The notes under the pieces: generated by a model
Database searches by the model: none
What the model was told of the DNA's origin: nothing
Seen by the model: only the letters and a program-made list of their open reading frames with translations
Shown here: piece by piece, positions 38,914 through 48,289 of the stretch
Position numbering within the stretch: the first letter of the stretch is position 1
Layout of the letters: every line of letters begins with the position of its first letter
Translations under genes and position numbers: made by a program
DNA from: Nitrospira sp.
GTDB taxonomy: Bacteria > Nitrospirota > Nitrospiria > Nitrospirales > Nitrospiraceae
Reading direction: 5' to 3'
Assembly: GCA_030123565.1 (NCBI GenBank)
Contig: CP126122.1
Span: 4,354,800 to 4,418,799 of the forward strand
Length of the DNA: 64,000 bases

Positions 38914-39219
38914 CTACCGTTTCAACAGGTTGAGTTCATCGACGTAGATCGTCGAGTTCGCCCGGTGGAGGGCGATGATGATTGCCAGGCCCACGGCGAC
39001 TTCAGCCGCCGCGACGGTCAGGGCGAAAAAGACGAACACCTGTCCCGCTACATGGTGAAAATATTCCGAGAAGGCCACGAAGTTGATGTTCGTGGCGTTC
39101 AGCATCAGTTCGACCGACAGCAAGATCACGATGATGTTGCGCCGGATCAACACCCCGACCACCCCCGTAAGGAACACGAACCCGCTCAGGATCAAGTAGT
39201 AGGACAGGGGAACGGTCAT
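38914..39219 (-). CDS. nuoK: NADH-quinone oxidoreductase subunit K
   Basis: 101 residues, exactly the family length, with three membrane helices. The conserved glutamates of the proton path are present in [18 protein letters not shown] and in [17 protein letters not shown]. Its start overlaps the nuoJ stop by 4 bases and it is 15 bases from nuoL. It forms part of the membrane arm next to NuoJ and NuoN. Confidence 0.96.
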   Translation of the reverse strand: MTVPLSYYLILSGFVFLTGVVGVLIRRNIIVILLSVELMLNATNINFVAFSEYFHHVAGQVFVFFALTVAAAEVAVGLAIIIALHRANSTIYVDELNLLKR

Positions 39220-39731
39220 GTGTCACCGGACCCTTCGAAGATATCTTTCTTCGCCAGGATGATCGCGCCGATCATCGCCACCAAGAGAATCAGGGAGGCG
39301 ACCTCGAAGGGGAAGAGATAGGTCGAATAGAGCACTTCTCCGATGGTCTCGGTATTGCCGGCAGAGGTGACGGGATCAGCCGCGACCGCGGGAGCGGAGG
39401 CCGATCGAGACTGGATGAGGAGCAGGATCACTTCCGTCAACAGCATCACGCCGAGCAATCCCGCCACCGGGAGCTGGTTGTGGTACCGCTCTTCGGCCTT
39501 CACATTCAGCAGCATGACCACGAACAGATACAAGACCAGGATGGCTCCGGCGTAGACGACGATCTGGACCGCAGCCAGAAACTCTGCGTGCAGCGTGACG
39601 TAGAGCCCCGCCACATGAAAAAACATGATCAACAGGGCCAGCGCGCTGTAGACCGGGTTCCGCAAGGCCACCACCAGCAGGGAGGTCGTTGCGATGATGC
39701 CGGCGAAATAGAAGAAAAAAATGTGATCCAT
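39216..39731 (-). CDS. nuoJ: NADH-quinone oxidoreductase subunit J
   Basis: 171 residues from the ATG at 39731 ([23 protein letters not shown]). The open frame runs on upstream through nuoI in another frame, but family alignment puts the start here. Five membrane helices; [23 protein letters not shown] is the signature TM3 with the pi-bulge region. The C-terminal helix ALILL-type segment [20 protein letters not shown] is typical. It is separated from nuoI by 83 bases and overlaps nuoK by 4. Confidence 0.94.
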   Translation of the reverse strand: MDHIFFFYFAGIIATTSLLVVALRNPVYSALALLIMFFHVAGLYVTLHAEFLAAVQIVVYAGAILVLYLFVVMLLNVKAEERYHNQLPVAGLLGVMLLTEVILLLIQSRSASAPAVAADPVTSAGNTETIGEVLYSTYLFPFEVASLILLVAMIGAIILAKKDIFEGSGDT

Positions 39732-39814
39732 AGGTCCGTCAATCGTTCCGGAAACGGCCGCACCGTTCCGCAGTCCGGTATCCCGGGGTGCCGACATGGT
39801 CGTTCGACACCCCG

Positions 39815-40390
39815 CTAGTTCTCCTTTGGCGGGAGATGTTTGAAAGCGACGTTGAAAAACGCCACGTTCGGATGCTGCAGCTCGAGGCGTTTTTCCCGGA
39901 CGGGAAAGGAGCGGTCGCCGATGGCGAGCAGCTGCTGTTTGTTGAGGTGGAGTTGGCGTTTGTCGTAGACGGACCATTCGAACTCGCGCGTCATCGCGAG
40001 CGCATCCACGGGACAGGCGTCCACGCAGAGGCCGCAGAAGAGGCAGCGTGTCATGTCCATATAGTATTCCTTGGAGTAGCGCTTCGTCGGTTCTCCCGGG
40101 ACTTCGGCGCTGACGACCCTGATCACCCGCGAGGGGCAGGCGGCTTCGCAGAGATCGCAGCCGACGCATTTCTCCGTCCCGTCGTCGTAGCGCAGCAACG
40201 CCAGCATGCCGCGATAATTGTCCGGCAGCAGCCGCTTCTCATGCGGGTATTGGAGGGTGATCGGTTTGTAGTTGAGCAGGTGCTTGAGCGTGGCCTTCAT
40301 GCCCACGAGGAGTTCGTAGAAGGTCAAGGTCTTCAGCCAGTCGCCGAGAGACTGCCTGCGTTTGGGTTCTGTCGAGGGGGCGACGCTCAT
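39815..40390 (-). CDS. nuoI: NADH-quinone oxidoreductase subunit I
   Basis: 191 residues. Two 4Fe-4S ligand sets bind clusters N6a and N6b: CVGCDLCEAACPSRVI and CLFCGLCVDACPVDAL. The N-terminal amphipathic part (LTFYELLVGMKATLKHLLNYKPITLQYP) docks on the membrane arm. NuoI passes electrons from NuoG clusters to N2 in NuoB. nuoH ends 10 bases before it. Confidence 0.96.
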   Translation of the reverse strand: MSVAPSTEPKRRQSLGDWLKTLTFYELLVGMKATLKHLLNYKPITLQYPHEKRLLPDNYRGMLALLRYDDGTEKCVGCDLCEAACPSRVIRVVSAEVPGEPTKRYSKEYYMDMTRCLFCGLCVDACPVDALAMTREFEWSVYDKRQLHLNKQQLLAIGDRSFPVREKRLELQHPNVAFFNVAFKHLPPKEN

Positions 40391-40399
40391 GGCACTCCG

Positions 40400-41467
40400 T
40401 TACCGCGGGAAGAAATAGGCGGCGATGGATGTCAGCACAATGTTGCCCAGGGCGATCGGAAGCATGACCTTCCACCCGAACCGCATCAACTGATCGTACC
40501 GTAGCCGTGGCAAGGTGGCCCGCAGCCAGAAGAACAGGAACAGGAAGAAGTAGACCTTGGCGGCAAACCACACCACGTTTTCCACCCACGCGATATTCTC
40601 CATGCCGATGTGCCCCAGAAGGGTGCCGGGGTAGGGGGCGTTCCATCCGCCGAGAAACAGCGCCGCCGCGACGCAGGACACCAGAATCATGTTGGCGTAT
40701 TCCGCGATGAAGAAGAAGGCGAATCTCATGCCGCTGTATTCGGTGAAGAAGCCTGCGACGAGTTCGCTCTCGGCTTCCGGAAGGTCGAAGGGGACGCGGT
40801 TGGTTTCGGCCACCGACGAAATGACATAGACCACGAAGGCGAAGATCTGCGGGAACGGCATGGCCAGGACGTACCAATTCCAAAACCAGCCGGACTGTGC
40901 TTCCGTGATCTTGACGAGGCTCAACGAGCCGGACAGCAGGATCACGCCCACGATCGCGAGTCCGACGTTCAACTCATAACTGATCACCTGCGCGGCGGAG
41001 CGGAGCCCGCCGAGGAGGGAATACTTGCTGTTGGAGGCCCAGCCGCCCAGGATGATCCCATAGGCGCCGATGGAGGCGAAGGCCAGGATATAGAGGATGC
41101 CGATGTTGATGTCGCTGATCACGAACGGCTTGATCTGCATGCCGAACAATTCGATGGTATTGTTGGGACCGAAGGGGATCACCGCAAACCCGATCATCGC
41201 CGGCACCAGGGCCAGGATCGGTGCGAGGCTGAACAGGAACCTGTTGGCGCCGGCAGGGACGATGTCTTCCTTGAAGAACAATTTCAGTCCGTCGGCGATC
41301 GGTTGCAACACGCCGTAGGGGCCGACTTCCATCGGGCCCATGCGGTCCTGCATCCAGCCGAGGACCTTCCGTTCGGCGAGGGTGAGGACCATCACGGTCA
41401 ACATCACGACCCCCATTACCGCGGCGATTTGGGCCAACGACACCGCCAGTCGCAATCCGATTTCCAT
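40400..41467 (-). CDS. nuoH: NADH-quinone oxidoreductase subunit H
   Basis: 355 residues with eight or so membrane helices. Family strings are GWMQDRMGPMEVGPYGVLQPIADGLKLFFKEDIVPAGAN at the quinone-channel entrance, ETNRVPFDLPEAESELVAGFFTEYSGMRFAFFFIAEYANM and FFLFLFFWLRATLPRLRYDQLM. The acidic cluster around EAESELVAGFFTEY lies in the quinone/proton coupling channel. NuoH anchors the hydrophilic arm. (Strings split here are continuous in the protein.). Confidence 0.96.
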   Translation of the reverse strand: MEIGLRLAVSLAQIAAVMGVVMLTVMVLTLAERKVLGWMQDRMGPMEVGPYGVLQPIADGLKLFFKEDIVPAGANRFLFSLAPILALVPAMIGFAVIPFGPNNTIELFGMQIKPFVISDINIGILYILAFASIGAYGIILGGWASNSKYSLLGGLRSAAQVISYELNVGLAIVGVILLSGSLSLVKITEAQSGWFWNWYVLAMPFPQIFAFVVYVISSVAETNRVPFDLPEAESELVAGFFTEYSGMRFAFFFIAEYANMILVSCVAAALFLGGWNAPYPGTLLGHIGMENIAWVENVVWFAAKVYFFLFLFFWLRATLPRLRYDQLMRFGWKVMLPIALGNIVLTSIAAYFFPR

Positions 41468-41491
41468 AACGACAATACTCCTCGTCCCGTC

Positions 41492-44161
41492 TTACGAGAC
41501 CTTCGCGAGGGACACCTGCGCGAGCTTAAAATAGGGGATTTGAGTCTGGGGATCAATCGTCCAGTCGGCGAGCTGTTTGGCCTCGCCGTCGAAATGTTCG
41601 GGAAACCATACGACACCGGCCGGCACCCGCGCGCGTATCTTCACCGTCGTGGTCACGGATCCGCGTGAGTTGGATATGCGAACCTGCCCGCCCTCCGTCA
41701 GTCCCAGCCTGTTCGCGTCCGCCGGGTTGATCGACAGGAACCCTTCCTGCTGCAATTGGAGCAGTCCCTTGGAACGGGTCGAGAACTTCCCGGAATGGAA
41801 CAGCGTTTGGACGAACAGCATCGTGAAGGTGTTGTCGCCGGTAGGCGGAGCAGGGGTGAGGCCGTAGCGTGCCGCCAGATCCGCCGAAAAACCTTCCATC
41901 AGATAGTGGTGCAACCTGGCCTTGTCCACTTTCGGCTGAGTCGGCGTCGGTCCCAGCAGGCCATAACCGGGAATGACGCTCCGGAGCTCTTTCAGGATTT
42001 CCCGCGCCTCTCCATATTCGAGGGGTGAGCCCATCAGGACCGAAAGGGCCGAAAACATTTCCCAGTCGGGACGGCTGTCACCCACAGGGTCGATCGCCTG
42101 TCGGACTGCTTGGACATGGCCTTCGGAATTCGTGAAGGTGCCGTTCTTTTCCATATAGGAGCAGGCGGGGAGCACGACATGGGCCATCGCCGCGGTTTCC
42201 GTGAGAAACAACTCCTGACAGACGAGCAGGTCCAATTTCGCCAAGGCTTCTTTGGCCTGGGCTGCGGCCGGCAGGGTGCCGACCGGGTCTTCTCCGACGA
42301 CAAACAGCGCCTTGAGGGTTCCCCTGTCGGCAGCGGCAAGCATCTGAGTCAGAGAGGCACCGGGCGCGCGCGGCAATTCTTCCCGCCATACCATTGCGAT
42401 ACGTTCGCGGGCGGCCAGGTCGCCGAGGGTAGCAGGGCCTGGGAAAAATTCCGCCACGGCGCCCATTTCAACGGCGCCTTGATCGTTGTTTTCTTCGGCC
42501 AGCGGAGCGACTCCGCAGCCAGGCCTGTCGAGTTTGCCGAGCAGGATCAGCAAATCCAGGAGATTCGTGACCGTGCCCTGTCCGCGGGGATGCCGCAGCA
42601 CGCCGTTTCCGACCAGGATGACCAATCGCTTCGCCGCTGCCATTGTCTGCGCGGCCTCGTTCCACTGTGCTCGGGTCTGGCCTGTGGCTGCTTCCAAGCC
42701 TTCCCAGGCGATGCCCTGCAGGGCCTCGGTGAGGCGCTGCACGAATGCCGGGGCCTGTTGGGCGACGGTGGCATCGACCAGGTTCTGTTCGATGACGGCC
42801 TTGATCAATCCGGTGATGCTGTTCCCGAATTGCGTGGGATGAGTCGGGAAATGCTGCGTGGCCAGGTTGACGATATTGCTCAAGGTGTCGATGGCCGGCT
42901 GCAGGGTTTCCACCGTGACCAGCCGGGCCTGCCGTTTCTTGACTGCTTCCTTGACCTTGAGTCCGGTGATCGGGCTGGTTTCGGTAATGTTGGTGCCGAC
43001 CAGGAGCAGGGTATCGGCGGCGACGATGTCCTCGAATGCGATGGTCCAGCGGTGGGTGCCTTGGACCCGGCGCAGGGCCTGCACGCCGTTCAGGTGGCCG
43101 TACCGTGCGCTGCTGTCGACCTGGTTGGTCCCGATCACCTGCCGCATGAATTTTTGGAACACATACAGATCTTCGTTCGTGCAGCGGGAGGTGATCAGCC
43201 CTCCGATGGCATCCGCACCGTGAGCCAGCTTCAGGCGGGTGACCTGTTCGGCGACATATTCCAAGGCATCTTCCCAGGTGGCCTCGGTCAGTTTGCCGTC
43301 ACGCCGGATCAGAGGATGTGTGAGGCGGTCGGGATGGCTGGTGGCATGGAAGCCGAAGAAGCCACGGGCGCAGAGATCGCCGTTGTTGCGTCCGGCCCCA
43401 TGTGCGGAGTTGACCTCGATGAGCTCGTTGCCCTTGGTTTGTATGGTGATCCGGCAACCGTCGCCGCAGAAGGTGCAGATCGTGTCGGCCCGCTTGAGCA
43501 TCCAGGGGCGGTATTCGTACATGGACAGCCGGCTCGTGATGGCGCCGACCGGGCAAATCTGCACGCAGCCGCCGCAGAATTCGCAGTCGAGCTGATGCGG
43601 GCCGAAGTGTTTGATCTCGGTCATGGTGCCGCGGCCGACGGGGGCCAGCGCCTTGACGTCCATGATTTCGTCGCAATAACGGACGCAGCGGAGGCACTGC
43701 ACGCAGCGGTTCATCTGCGTTTCAATGAGCGGGCTGAAGTATTCTTTCTGGAAGATGCGTTTGGTTTCCGCGAAGCGGCTGGTCGTCGGCGTATATTGAT
43801 GCGAGAAATCCTGGAGGTCGCATTTGCCGCCCTGGTCGCAAACGGGACAATCGAGCGGATGGTTGGCCAGGATGAATTCCAGGACCGACTTGTGGGCGTC
43901 ATCCACCACGGTGGTGGCGGTCCGCACGACCATGCCTTCGGCCACCGGCGTGCTGCAGGCGGTCTGGAGCTTCGGCATCTTCTCGACTTCGACGAGACAC
44001 ATCCGGCAGTTGGCGTCCGGCTTCAGCTTCGGGTGGTAGCAGAAATGCGGAATCATCACGCCGACGCGCCGGGCCGCTTCGATCACGAGCGTCCCCTTGG
44101 GAACCGCGATCGTGGTGCCGTCGATGGTGAGGCGAACTGTTTCTGTCGTTGGATCAGGCAT
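41492..44161 (-). CDS. nuoG: NADH-quinone oxidoreductase subunit G
   Basis: 889 residues. The N-terminal 2Fe-2S domain binds N1b (HFCYHPKLKPDANCRMCLVEV). Next comes the His/Cys segment for N5 (HPLDCPVCDQGGKCDLQ) and ferredoxin-like Cys sets for N4 (RCVQCLRCVRYC and FCGGCVQICPVGAI). A molybdopterin-type domain begins with CTFCGDGCRITI and a fourth Cys in DLCARGFFG, so the N7 cluster ligands found in some bacterial NuoG are present. The C-terminal region has the beta-barrel module expected of the molybdopterin oxidoreductase family (VRISNSRGSV). Confidence 0.95.
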   Translation of the reverse strand: MPDPTTETVRLTIDGTTIAVPKGTLVIEAARRVGVMIPHFCYHPKLKPDANCRMCLVEVEKMPKLQTACSTPVAEGMVVRTATTVVDDAHKSVLEFILANHPLDCPVCDQGGKCDLQDFSHQYTPTTSRFAETKRIFQKEYFSPLIETQMNRCVQCLRCVRYCDEIMDVKALAPVGRGTMTEIKHFGPHQLDCEFCGGCVQICPVGAITSRLSMYEYRPWMLKRADTICTFCGDGCRITIQTKGNELIEVNSAHGAGRNNGDLCARGFFGFHATSHPDRLTHPLIRRDGKLTEATWEDALEYVAEQVTRLKLAHGADAIGGLITSRCTNEDLYVFQKFMRQVIGTNQVDSSARYGHLNGVQALRRVQGTHRWTIAFEDIVAADTLLLVGTNITETSPITGLKVKEAVKKRQARLVTVETLQPAIDTLSNIVNLATQHFPTHPTQFGNSITGLIKAVIEQNLVDATVAQQAPAFVQRLTEALQGIAWEGLEAATGQTRAQWNEAAQTMAAAKRLVILVGNGVLRHPRGQGTVTNLLDLLILLGKLDRPGCGVAPLAEENNDQGAVEMGAVAEFFPGPATLGDLAARERIAMVWREELPRAPGASLTQMLAAADRGTLKALFVVGEDPVGTLPAAAQAKEALAKLDLLVCQELFLTETAAMAHVVLPACSYMEKNGTFTNSEGHVQAVRQAIDPVGDSRPDWEMFSALSVLMGSPLEYGEAREILKELRSVIPGYGLLGPTPTQPKVDKARLHHYLMEGFSADLAARYGLTPAPPTGDNTFTMLFVQTLFHSGKFSTRSKGLLQLQQEGFLSINPADANRLGLTEGGQVRISNSRGSVTTTVKIRARVPAGVVWFPEHFDGEAKQLADWTIDPQTQIPYFKLAQVSLAKVS

Positions 44162-44170
44162 AATGTCCGT

Positions 44171-44195
44171 CGTTCGTCGCTTGTGAAGCGTGAAG
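44171..44195 (-). repeat. Heptamer-family repeat between nuoF and nuoG
   Basis: CGTTCGTCGCTTGTGAA followed by GCGTGAAG. The 17-base start matches the copy inserted in the hybrid-kinase receiver (11967-11983) at 16 of 17 positions. The spacer also contains ACGAGATACGATTCACG (about 44233-44249), shared with 6771-6790. Confidence 0.5.
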
Positions 44196-44257
44196 TGTCG
44201 CGAGTGATGTGGAGTGTCCGCCTTTCTCCGATGACGAGATACGATTCACGAGGTACG

Positions 44258-45565
44258 TCACTGTTTCGTTCCCACCGGTTCCGGCCTGATCAAGTTCGCC
44301 GCCTCTGCCGCATGGATATAGGTGACGTACTCGTGCCGCCAATGTTTGAGCGTGCTCATGATCGGGGAGACCTCGGCGTCTCCGAACGCGCAGACCGTGC
44401 GTCCCGCAATGTTTTTACACAGGTCGGTCAGGGTTTCAAGGTCGGCCATCTGTCCGCGCTTGTTGACGATCCGGCGCATGGTCTGCACGAGCCAGGAGCT
44501 GCCCTCCCGGCAGGGACTGCACTTGCCGCAGGACTCATGGTAGAAAAACTCCATCAGGCGCAACGCGGCCCACACCATGTCGGTGCCCTCTTCCATCACC
44601 GTCACGCCGCCCGATCCCAACATGGATCCGGCCTGCGCCACCGATTCGAAATCCAACTTGACATCCAGGTGATCGGGAGTCAGGAAGGGGGCGGACGCTC
44701 CGCCGGGAATGAAGGCTTTGAGTTTCTTATCCGAGCGCATGCCGCCGGCCTGGTCGTAGATGAGTTCGCGGAAGGTGATGCCCATCGGCACTTCGTAATT
44801 GCCGGGCTTCGCCACATGGCCGCTCACGCAAAAGACCCTGGTGCCGGTGCTCTTGGGCGGTGAGCCGATCGCCGCAAACCATTCGGCGCCGCGAATCATG
44901 ATATGCGGCAGATTGGCCAGGGTCTCGACGTTGTTCACCACGGTCGGTTTATTGTAAAGCCCATGTGTCGCCGGGAACGGCGGCTTGACGCGCGGGAGGC
45001 CGCGTTTGCCTTCGAGCGATTCCAACAGCGCCGTTTCTTCACCGCAAATATAGGCACCGGCTCCTCGATGGACCCAGACATCGATCGTGGTACCGCTGCC
45101 CAGAATATTCTTGCCGACATAGCCTGCCGCACGGGCCTCTCCGATCGCCTGTTCGAGGATCTTGGCGCCGAGGACGAATTCCCCACGAATATAAATGTAG
45201 GAGCTGGCGGCGCCGATGGCGTAACAGGCGATCAGGATCCCTTCGATCAATTGATGCGGATCGCGCTCGATCAGCTGGCGATCCTTGAAGGTGCCAGGCT
45301 CGCTTTCATCGGCATTGCAGCAGAGGTAGCGAGGGCCCTGATAGTCTTTGGGCAGAAACCCCCATTTGACTCCCGTCGGGAAACCGGCACCGCCGCGCCC
45401 GCGCAAGCCCGACTTCATGACCGTCGCGGTCACATCCGCGGGGCTGACCTTGCCCAGCACCTTCCGCAGGGCCTGGTAGCCGCCTGTGCGCTCATAATCC
45501 GCCAGCGAACCCGTATAGCCGGGTTGCAGCATGTTCTTCAGAAGAATCGGCTCGTACGTCGGCAT
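44258..45565 (-). CDS. nuoF: NADH-quinone oxidoreductase subunit F
   Basis: 435 residues. FMN and NADH sites: GLRGRGGAGFPTGVKWGF, NADESEPGTFKDR and GAGAYICGEETALLESLEG. The N3 4Fe-4S ligands are ESCGKCSPCREG plus the distal Cys in GRTVCAFGD. NuoF is the electron entry subunit where NADH is oxidised. nuoE follows upstream after a repeat-rich gap of about 70 bases. Confidence 0.96.
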   Translation of the reverse strand: MPTYEPILLKNMLQPGYTGSLADYERTGGYQALRKVLGKVSPADVTATVMKSGLRGRGGAGFPTGVKWGFLPKDYQGPRYLCCNADESEPGTFKDRQLIERDPHQLIEGILIACYAIGAASSYIYIRGEFVLGAKILEQAIGEARAAGYVGKNILGSGTTIDVWVHRGAGAYICGEETALLESLEGKRGLPRVKPPFPATHGLYNKPTVVNNVETLANLPHIMIRGAEWFAAIGSPPKSTGTRVFCVSGHVAKPGNYEVPMGITFRELIYDQAGGMRSDKKLKAFIPGGASAPFLTPDHLDVKLDFESVAQAGSMLGSGGVTVMEEGTDMVWAALRLMEFFYHESCGKCSPCREGSSWLVQTMRRIVNKRGQMADLETLTDLCKNIAGRTVCAFGDAEVSPIMSTLKHWRHEYVTYIHAAEAANLIRPEPVGTKQ

Positions 45566-45575
45566 AATTTCAGTT

Positions 45576-45655
45576 CGTAAGGCGTGAGGCGTGAAACGTT
45601 AGGCGAAGTACACGCTCTTGTATCACCTTACCCTTTACCCCTCACGCTTTACGGC
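45576..45655 (-). repeat. Heptamer-family repeats spanning the nuoE 3' end
   Basis: Two blocks of diverged heptamers in opposite orientation: GTAAGGCGTGAGGCGTGAAA at about 45577-45596, and the complement of GTAAAGCGTGAGGGGTAAAG at about 45634-45653. The second block contains the nuoE stop codon, so the last residues of NuoE (VKREG) are encoded by repeat DNA. Confidence 0.5.
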
Positions 45656-46174
45656 GCCCGCCGGTTCCGGCCACATGAAGGGGCCGGTTTTCAAAGAGCA
45701 GGAACCGGTGTGACGTAAATCCGCCAGGATGCGATCGACCTTGTCCTCGGTCAGCCGCTCATAATAGTCGTCGTTGATCTGCATCATCGGGCCGGTCCCG
45801 CAGGCGGCCAGACATTCCACCGTGCTCAAGGTGAAGAGCCTGTCCGGGGTCGTCTCGCCCGGCTTGATGCCGAGTTTCTTGCCGATCCAGCCGATGAGGG
45901 TGTCCGAGCCGACGAGCGCACACATCAGCGACTTGCAAACCTGAATGTGGAACTTCCCCACCGGCTTCAGGTTCAACATCGTATAGAACGTGGCCGTCTC
46001 ATACACCTGCGGCGGAGTCAGCTTCAAGATTCCGGCGATTTCCTGCATGGCCGATTCGGTGATGTAGCCCTCCTCTCGCTGCGCGAGGTACAGCAAGGGC
46101 AGCAGCGCCGACCGCTTCACGGGATAGCGGCTTAGAATATCGTCGATTTCAGCCTTGTGCGTTTCTTTCAGCAT
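45635..46174 (-). CDS. nuoE: NADH-quinone oxidoreductase subunit E
   Basis: 179 residues from the ATG at 46174 (MLKETHKAEIDDILSRYPVK). The upstream in-frame extension runs into dispersed-repeat DNA and is not family-like. The thioredoxin-fold 2Fe-2S domain for N1a has Cys ligands in IQVCKSLMC and TVECLAACGTGPMMQIND. The N-terminal helical part (LLYLAQREEGYITESAMQEIA) is typical. The C-terminus ends in a short repeat-derived tail. Confidence 0.95.
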   Translation of the reverse strand: MLKETHKAEIDDILSRYPVKRSALLPLLYLAQREEGYITESAMQEIAGILKLTPPQVYETATFYTMLNLKPVGKFHIQVCKSLMCALVGSDTLIGWIGKKLGIKPGETTPDRLFTLSTVECLAACGTGPMMQINDDYYERLTEDKVDRILADLRHTGSCSLKTGPFMWPEPAGAVKREG

Positions 46175-46230
46175 GGTTCTCTTACCCGTGCATACATACC
46201 AAGATGAGGAGTGAACCATGGTATTCCAAC

Positions 46231-46411
46231 GTGCGCGCGTCCAAGATCCCAGCCTCGCCACTTCTGAGGACCGCAGGGTTCGCGGTGCCTCTAACTGCGC
46301 GCATCGATCGAGCACATTCTGATCGTGCGCGATCTGCGAGGTGCGCGACGCGACGAATAAGGAGCGTCATGTCTGCGCACGCCGGCAAGATGGTGAGCCG
46401 GCCGTGTCTTG
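46231..46411 (+). repeat. Structured dispersed repeat, copy A (nuoCD-nuoE spacer)
   Basis: The 119-base core (46293-46411) aligns without gaps to 48830-48948 at about 82% identity. It can form three hairpins. HP1 has arms GATC/GATC and inner GCAC/GTGC. HP2 is GACGC (46347-46351) with GCGTC (46364-46368). HP3 is GCCGGC (46381-46386) with GCCGGC (46397-46402). Upstream, GCGCGCGTCC (46233-46242) is shared with copy U at 200-322. The strand given follows the written sequence; the transcribed strand of the operon is minus. Confidence 0.65.
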
Positions 46412-46432
46412 ATATCACCGGGCTCACGACCT

Positions 46433-48184
46433 TCATCTATCACATTCTCCCATCACGATGTCGTACGTTCCGAAGATCGTGATGATGTCCGAGATCAAGT
46501 AGCCGCGGGCCATGTGGTCGAACGCACCCATGTGAATGAACGAGGGGGCGCGGATCTTCAGCCTGTAGGGCCGCGGGCTGCCGTCGCTGACGATGAAGAA
46601 TCCGAGCTCGCCCTTGGGGGCTTCCGTGCCGCAATAGGTTTCTCCCTTCGGCGGCTTGAACCCCTGCGTGAAAATGATGAAGTGGTGAATCAGGCTCTCC
46701 ATGTCGCGCATGACCTTGGCCTTGGGCGGCGGAATCACCTGCGGCACATCCGCCATGATCGGCCCCTCCGGCATCTGGTCGAGACATTGCGCGATGATGC
46801 GCGCGCTCTGCCGCATTTCTTCCATGCGCACCCAGTAGCGATCGTAGGTGTCGCCCTGTTTGCCGACGGGCACCTCCCACTCGATTTTGTCGTAGGCCCC
46901 ATAGGGTTCGTACTTGCGCACATCGTAGTTGACGCCGGATCCTCGCAGCGTCGGGCCGGTCAATCCGAAATTGATCGCGTCTTCTGCGGAAATCACCGCC
47001 ACGTTTCTCGTGCGCCCCACCCAAATCCGGTTGGACAGGAGCAGTTGGTCGTACTCGCTGACCTTCTCGGGAAACGTCTTGAGAAATGTCTTCAGCCGGG
47101 CCGCCAGGTCGGGGGTGAAGTCGCTGTCCACGCCGCCGATGCGGTAGTAGTTCAAGGTGAGGCGCGCGCCGCACAGCTTCTCGAACATGTCCAATAACAC
47201 TTCTCGCTCGCGAAAGGTCCAGAAGAAGACCGTCATGGCCCCGATGTCGAGCGCCTGTGTGCCCAGCCAGAACAAGTGGCCGATGATCCTTTGCATCTCG
47301 GCGACGATGGTACGGACATATTCCGCCCGCTCCGGCACCGTGATGTCCAGGAGTTTTTCCACCGCCCGCACGTAGGCGTAGTTGTTTGCCATGGCGCAGA
47401 CATAGTCGAGCCGATCCGTGTGCGGAATGACCTGCATATAGTGGAGGCCTTCCGCCAGTTTCTCGACGCCGCGGTGCAGATAGCCCAGGTCCGGGGTCGC
47501 CTTCACGATCCGTTCGCCGTCCAATTCCAACACCACCCGGAGCACACCGTGGGTGCTGGGATGCTGCGGGCCCATGTTCAACAGCAATTCTTCGCGCCGG
47601 CGTGTACCGTTTCTGCTTTCTGGGGCGACGAAGGCTTGCCGCTCACTGTCGGCGACTTCCCCTTCCGTTTGCTCTACCGGCGCTTCGTCCAGCCGCGGAA
47701 TAAAGGGGAAGGAACTGCGCCAGCCCCGTCCTTCGGTCGGAAAATCTTTTCGCAGCGGATAGCCTTCCTCGTAGTCTTCCGGCAACAGAATGCGTCGAAG
47801 GTCGGGATGGCCCACGAAAGTGATGCCCATCAGGTCGTACACCTCGCGCTCCATGAACTCGGCGCCCTTCCAGATGCCGGTGACCGAAGCGATTTCCGGC
47901 GCATCTTCCGTGACGCGCGCTTTCAGCCTGATGCGTCGGCGATGCGGCAACGAGAGCAGCTGATAGACCACCTCGAATCGTTCCGGATCATCAGGATAAT
48001 CCACGGAACAGATGTCGGTGATATGGTCGAACGACGCCTCCGGCGTATCGTGCAGCCAGCGCGCGACCTCGACGATGCGGGCGGCGGCCACGCGGGCGGT
48101 CACCTCGTTGCGGGCCGCATCCACTTCTACAGCGCGGATGGCGTCCGGGAATGTCGTCATCAGTCGTTCAAGCAGCGGTTGCAT
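46433..48184 (-). CDS. nuoCD: NADH-quinone oxidoreductase fused subunits C/D
   Basis: 583 residues. The NuoC (30 kDa) part is residues 1-165 ([62 protein letters not shown]-like). A 25-residue linker leads to the NuoD (49 kDa) part ([86 protein letters not shown]). NuoD forms the quinone pocket with NuoB; the His in [10 protein letters not shown] and the Tyr in its fold bind quinone. Fused nuoCD is known from enterobacteria and others. The arginine-bearing loops would be targets if the upstream MidA-type protein methylates NuoD. Confidence 0.95.
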   Translation of the reverse strand: [583 protein letters not shown]

Positions 48185-48289
48185 CTCTAGAAGAAAGTAC
48201 GAGTGAGTGATTGCGGCATTGAGTCAAGTTGCCTTACGCCAGAGGCATTTCAGTGATGAAATGACCCGATGATTCAATGGGCACATGGT

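Noticed and set aside
39732-40169. N-terminal extension of nuoJ by 146 codons
   Set aside because: It reads through nuoI in another frame; NuoJ proteins start at the membrane helix beginning MDHIFFFYF.
42110-44863. A 917-codon open frame on the plus strand across nuoG and nuoF
   Set aside because: It is antisense to two unambiguous genes. Its protein is Arg/Gly/Asp-rich without domains. Long antisense frames are expected in high-GC DNA.
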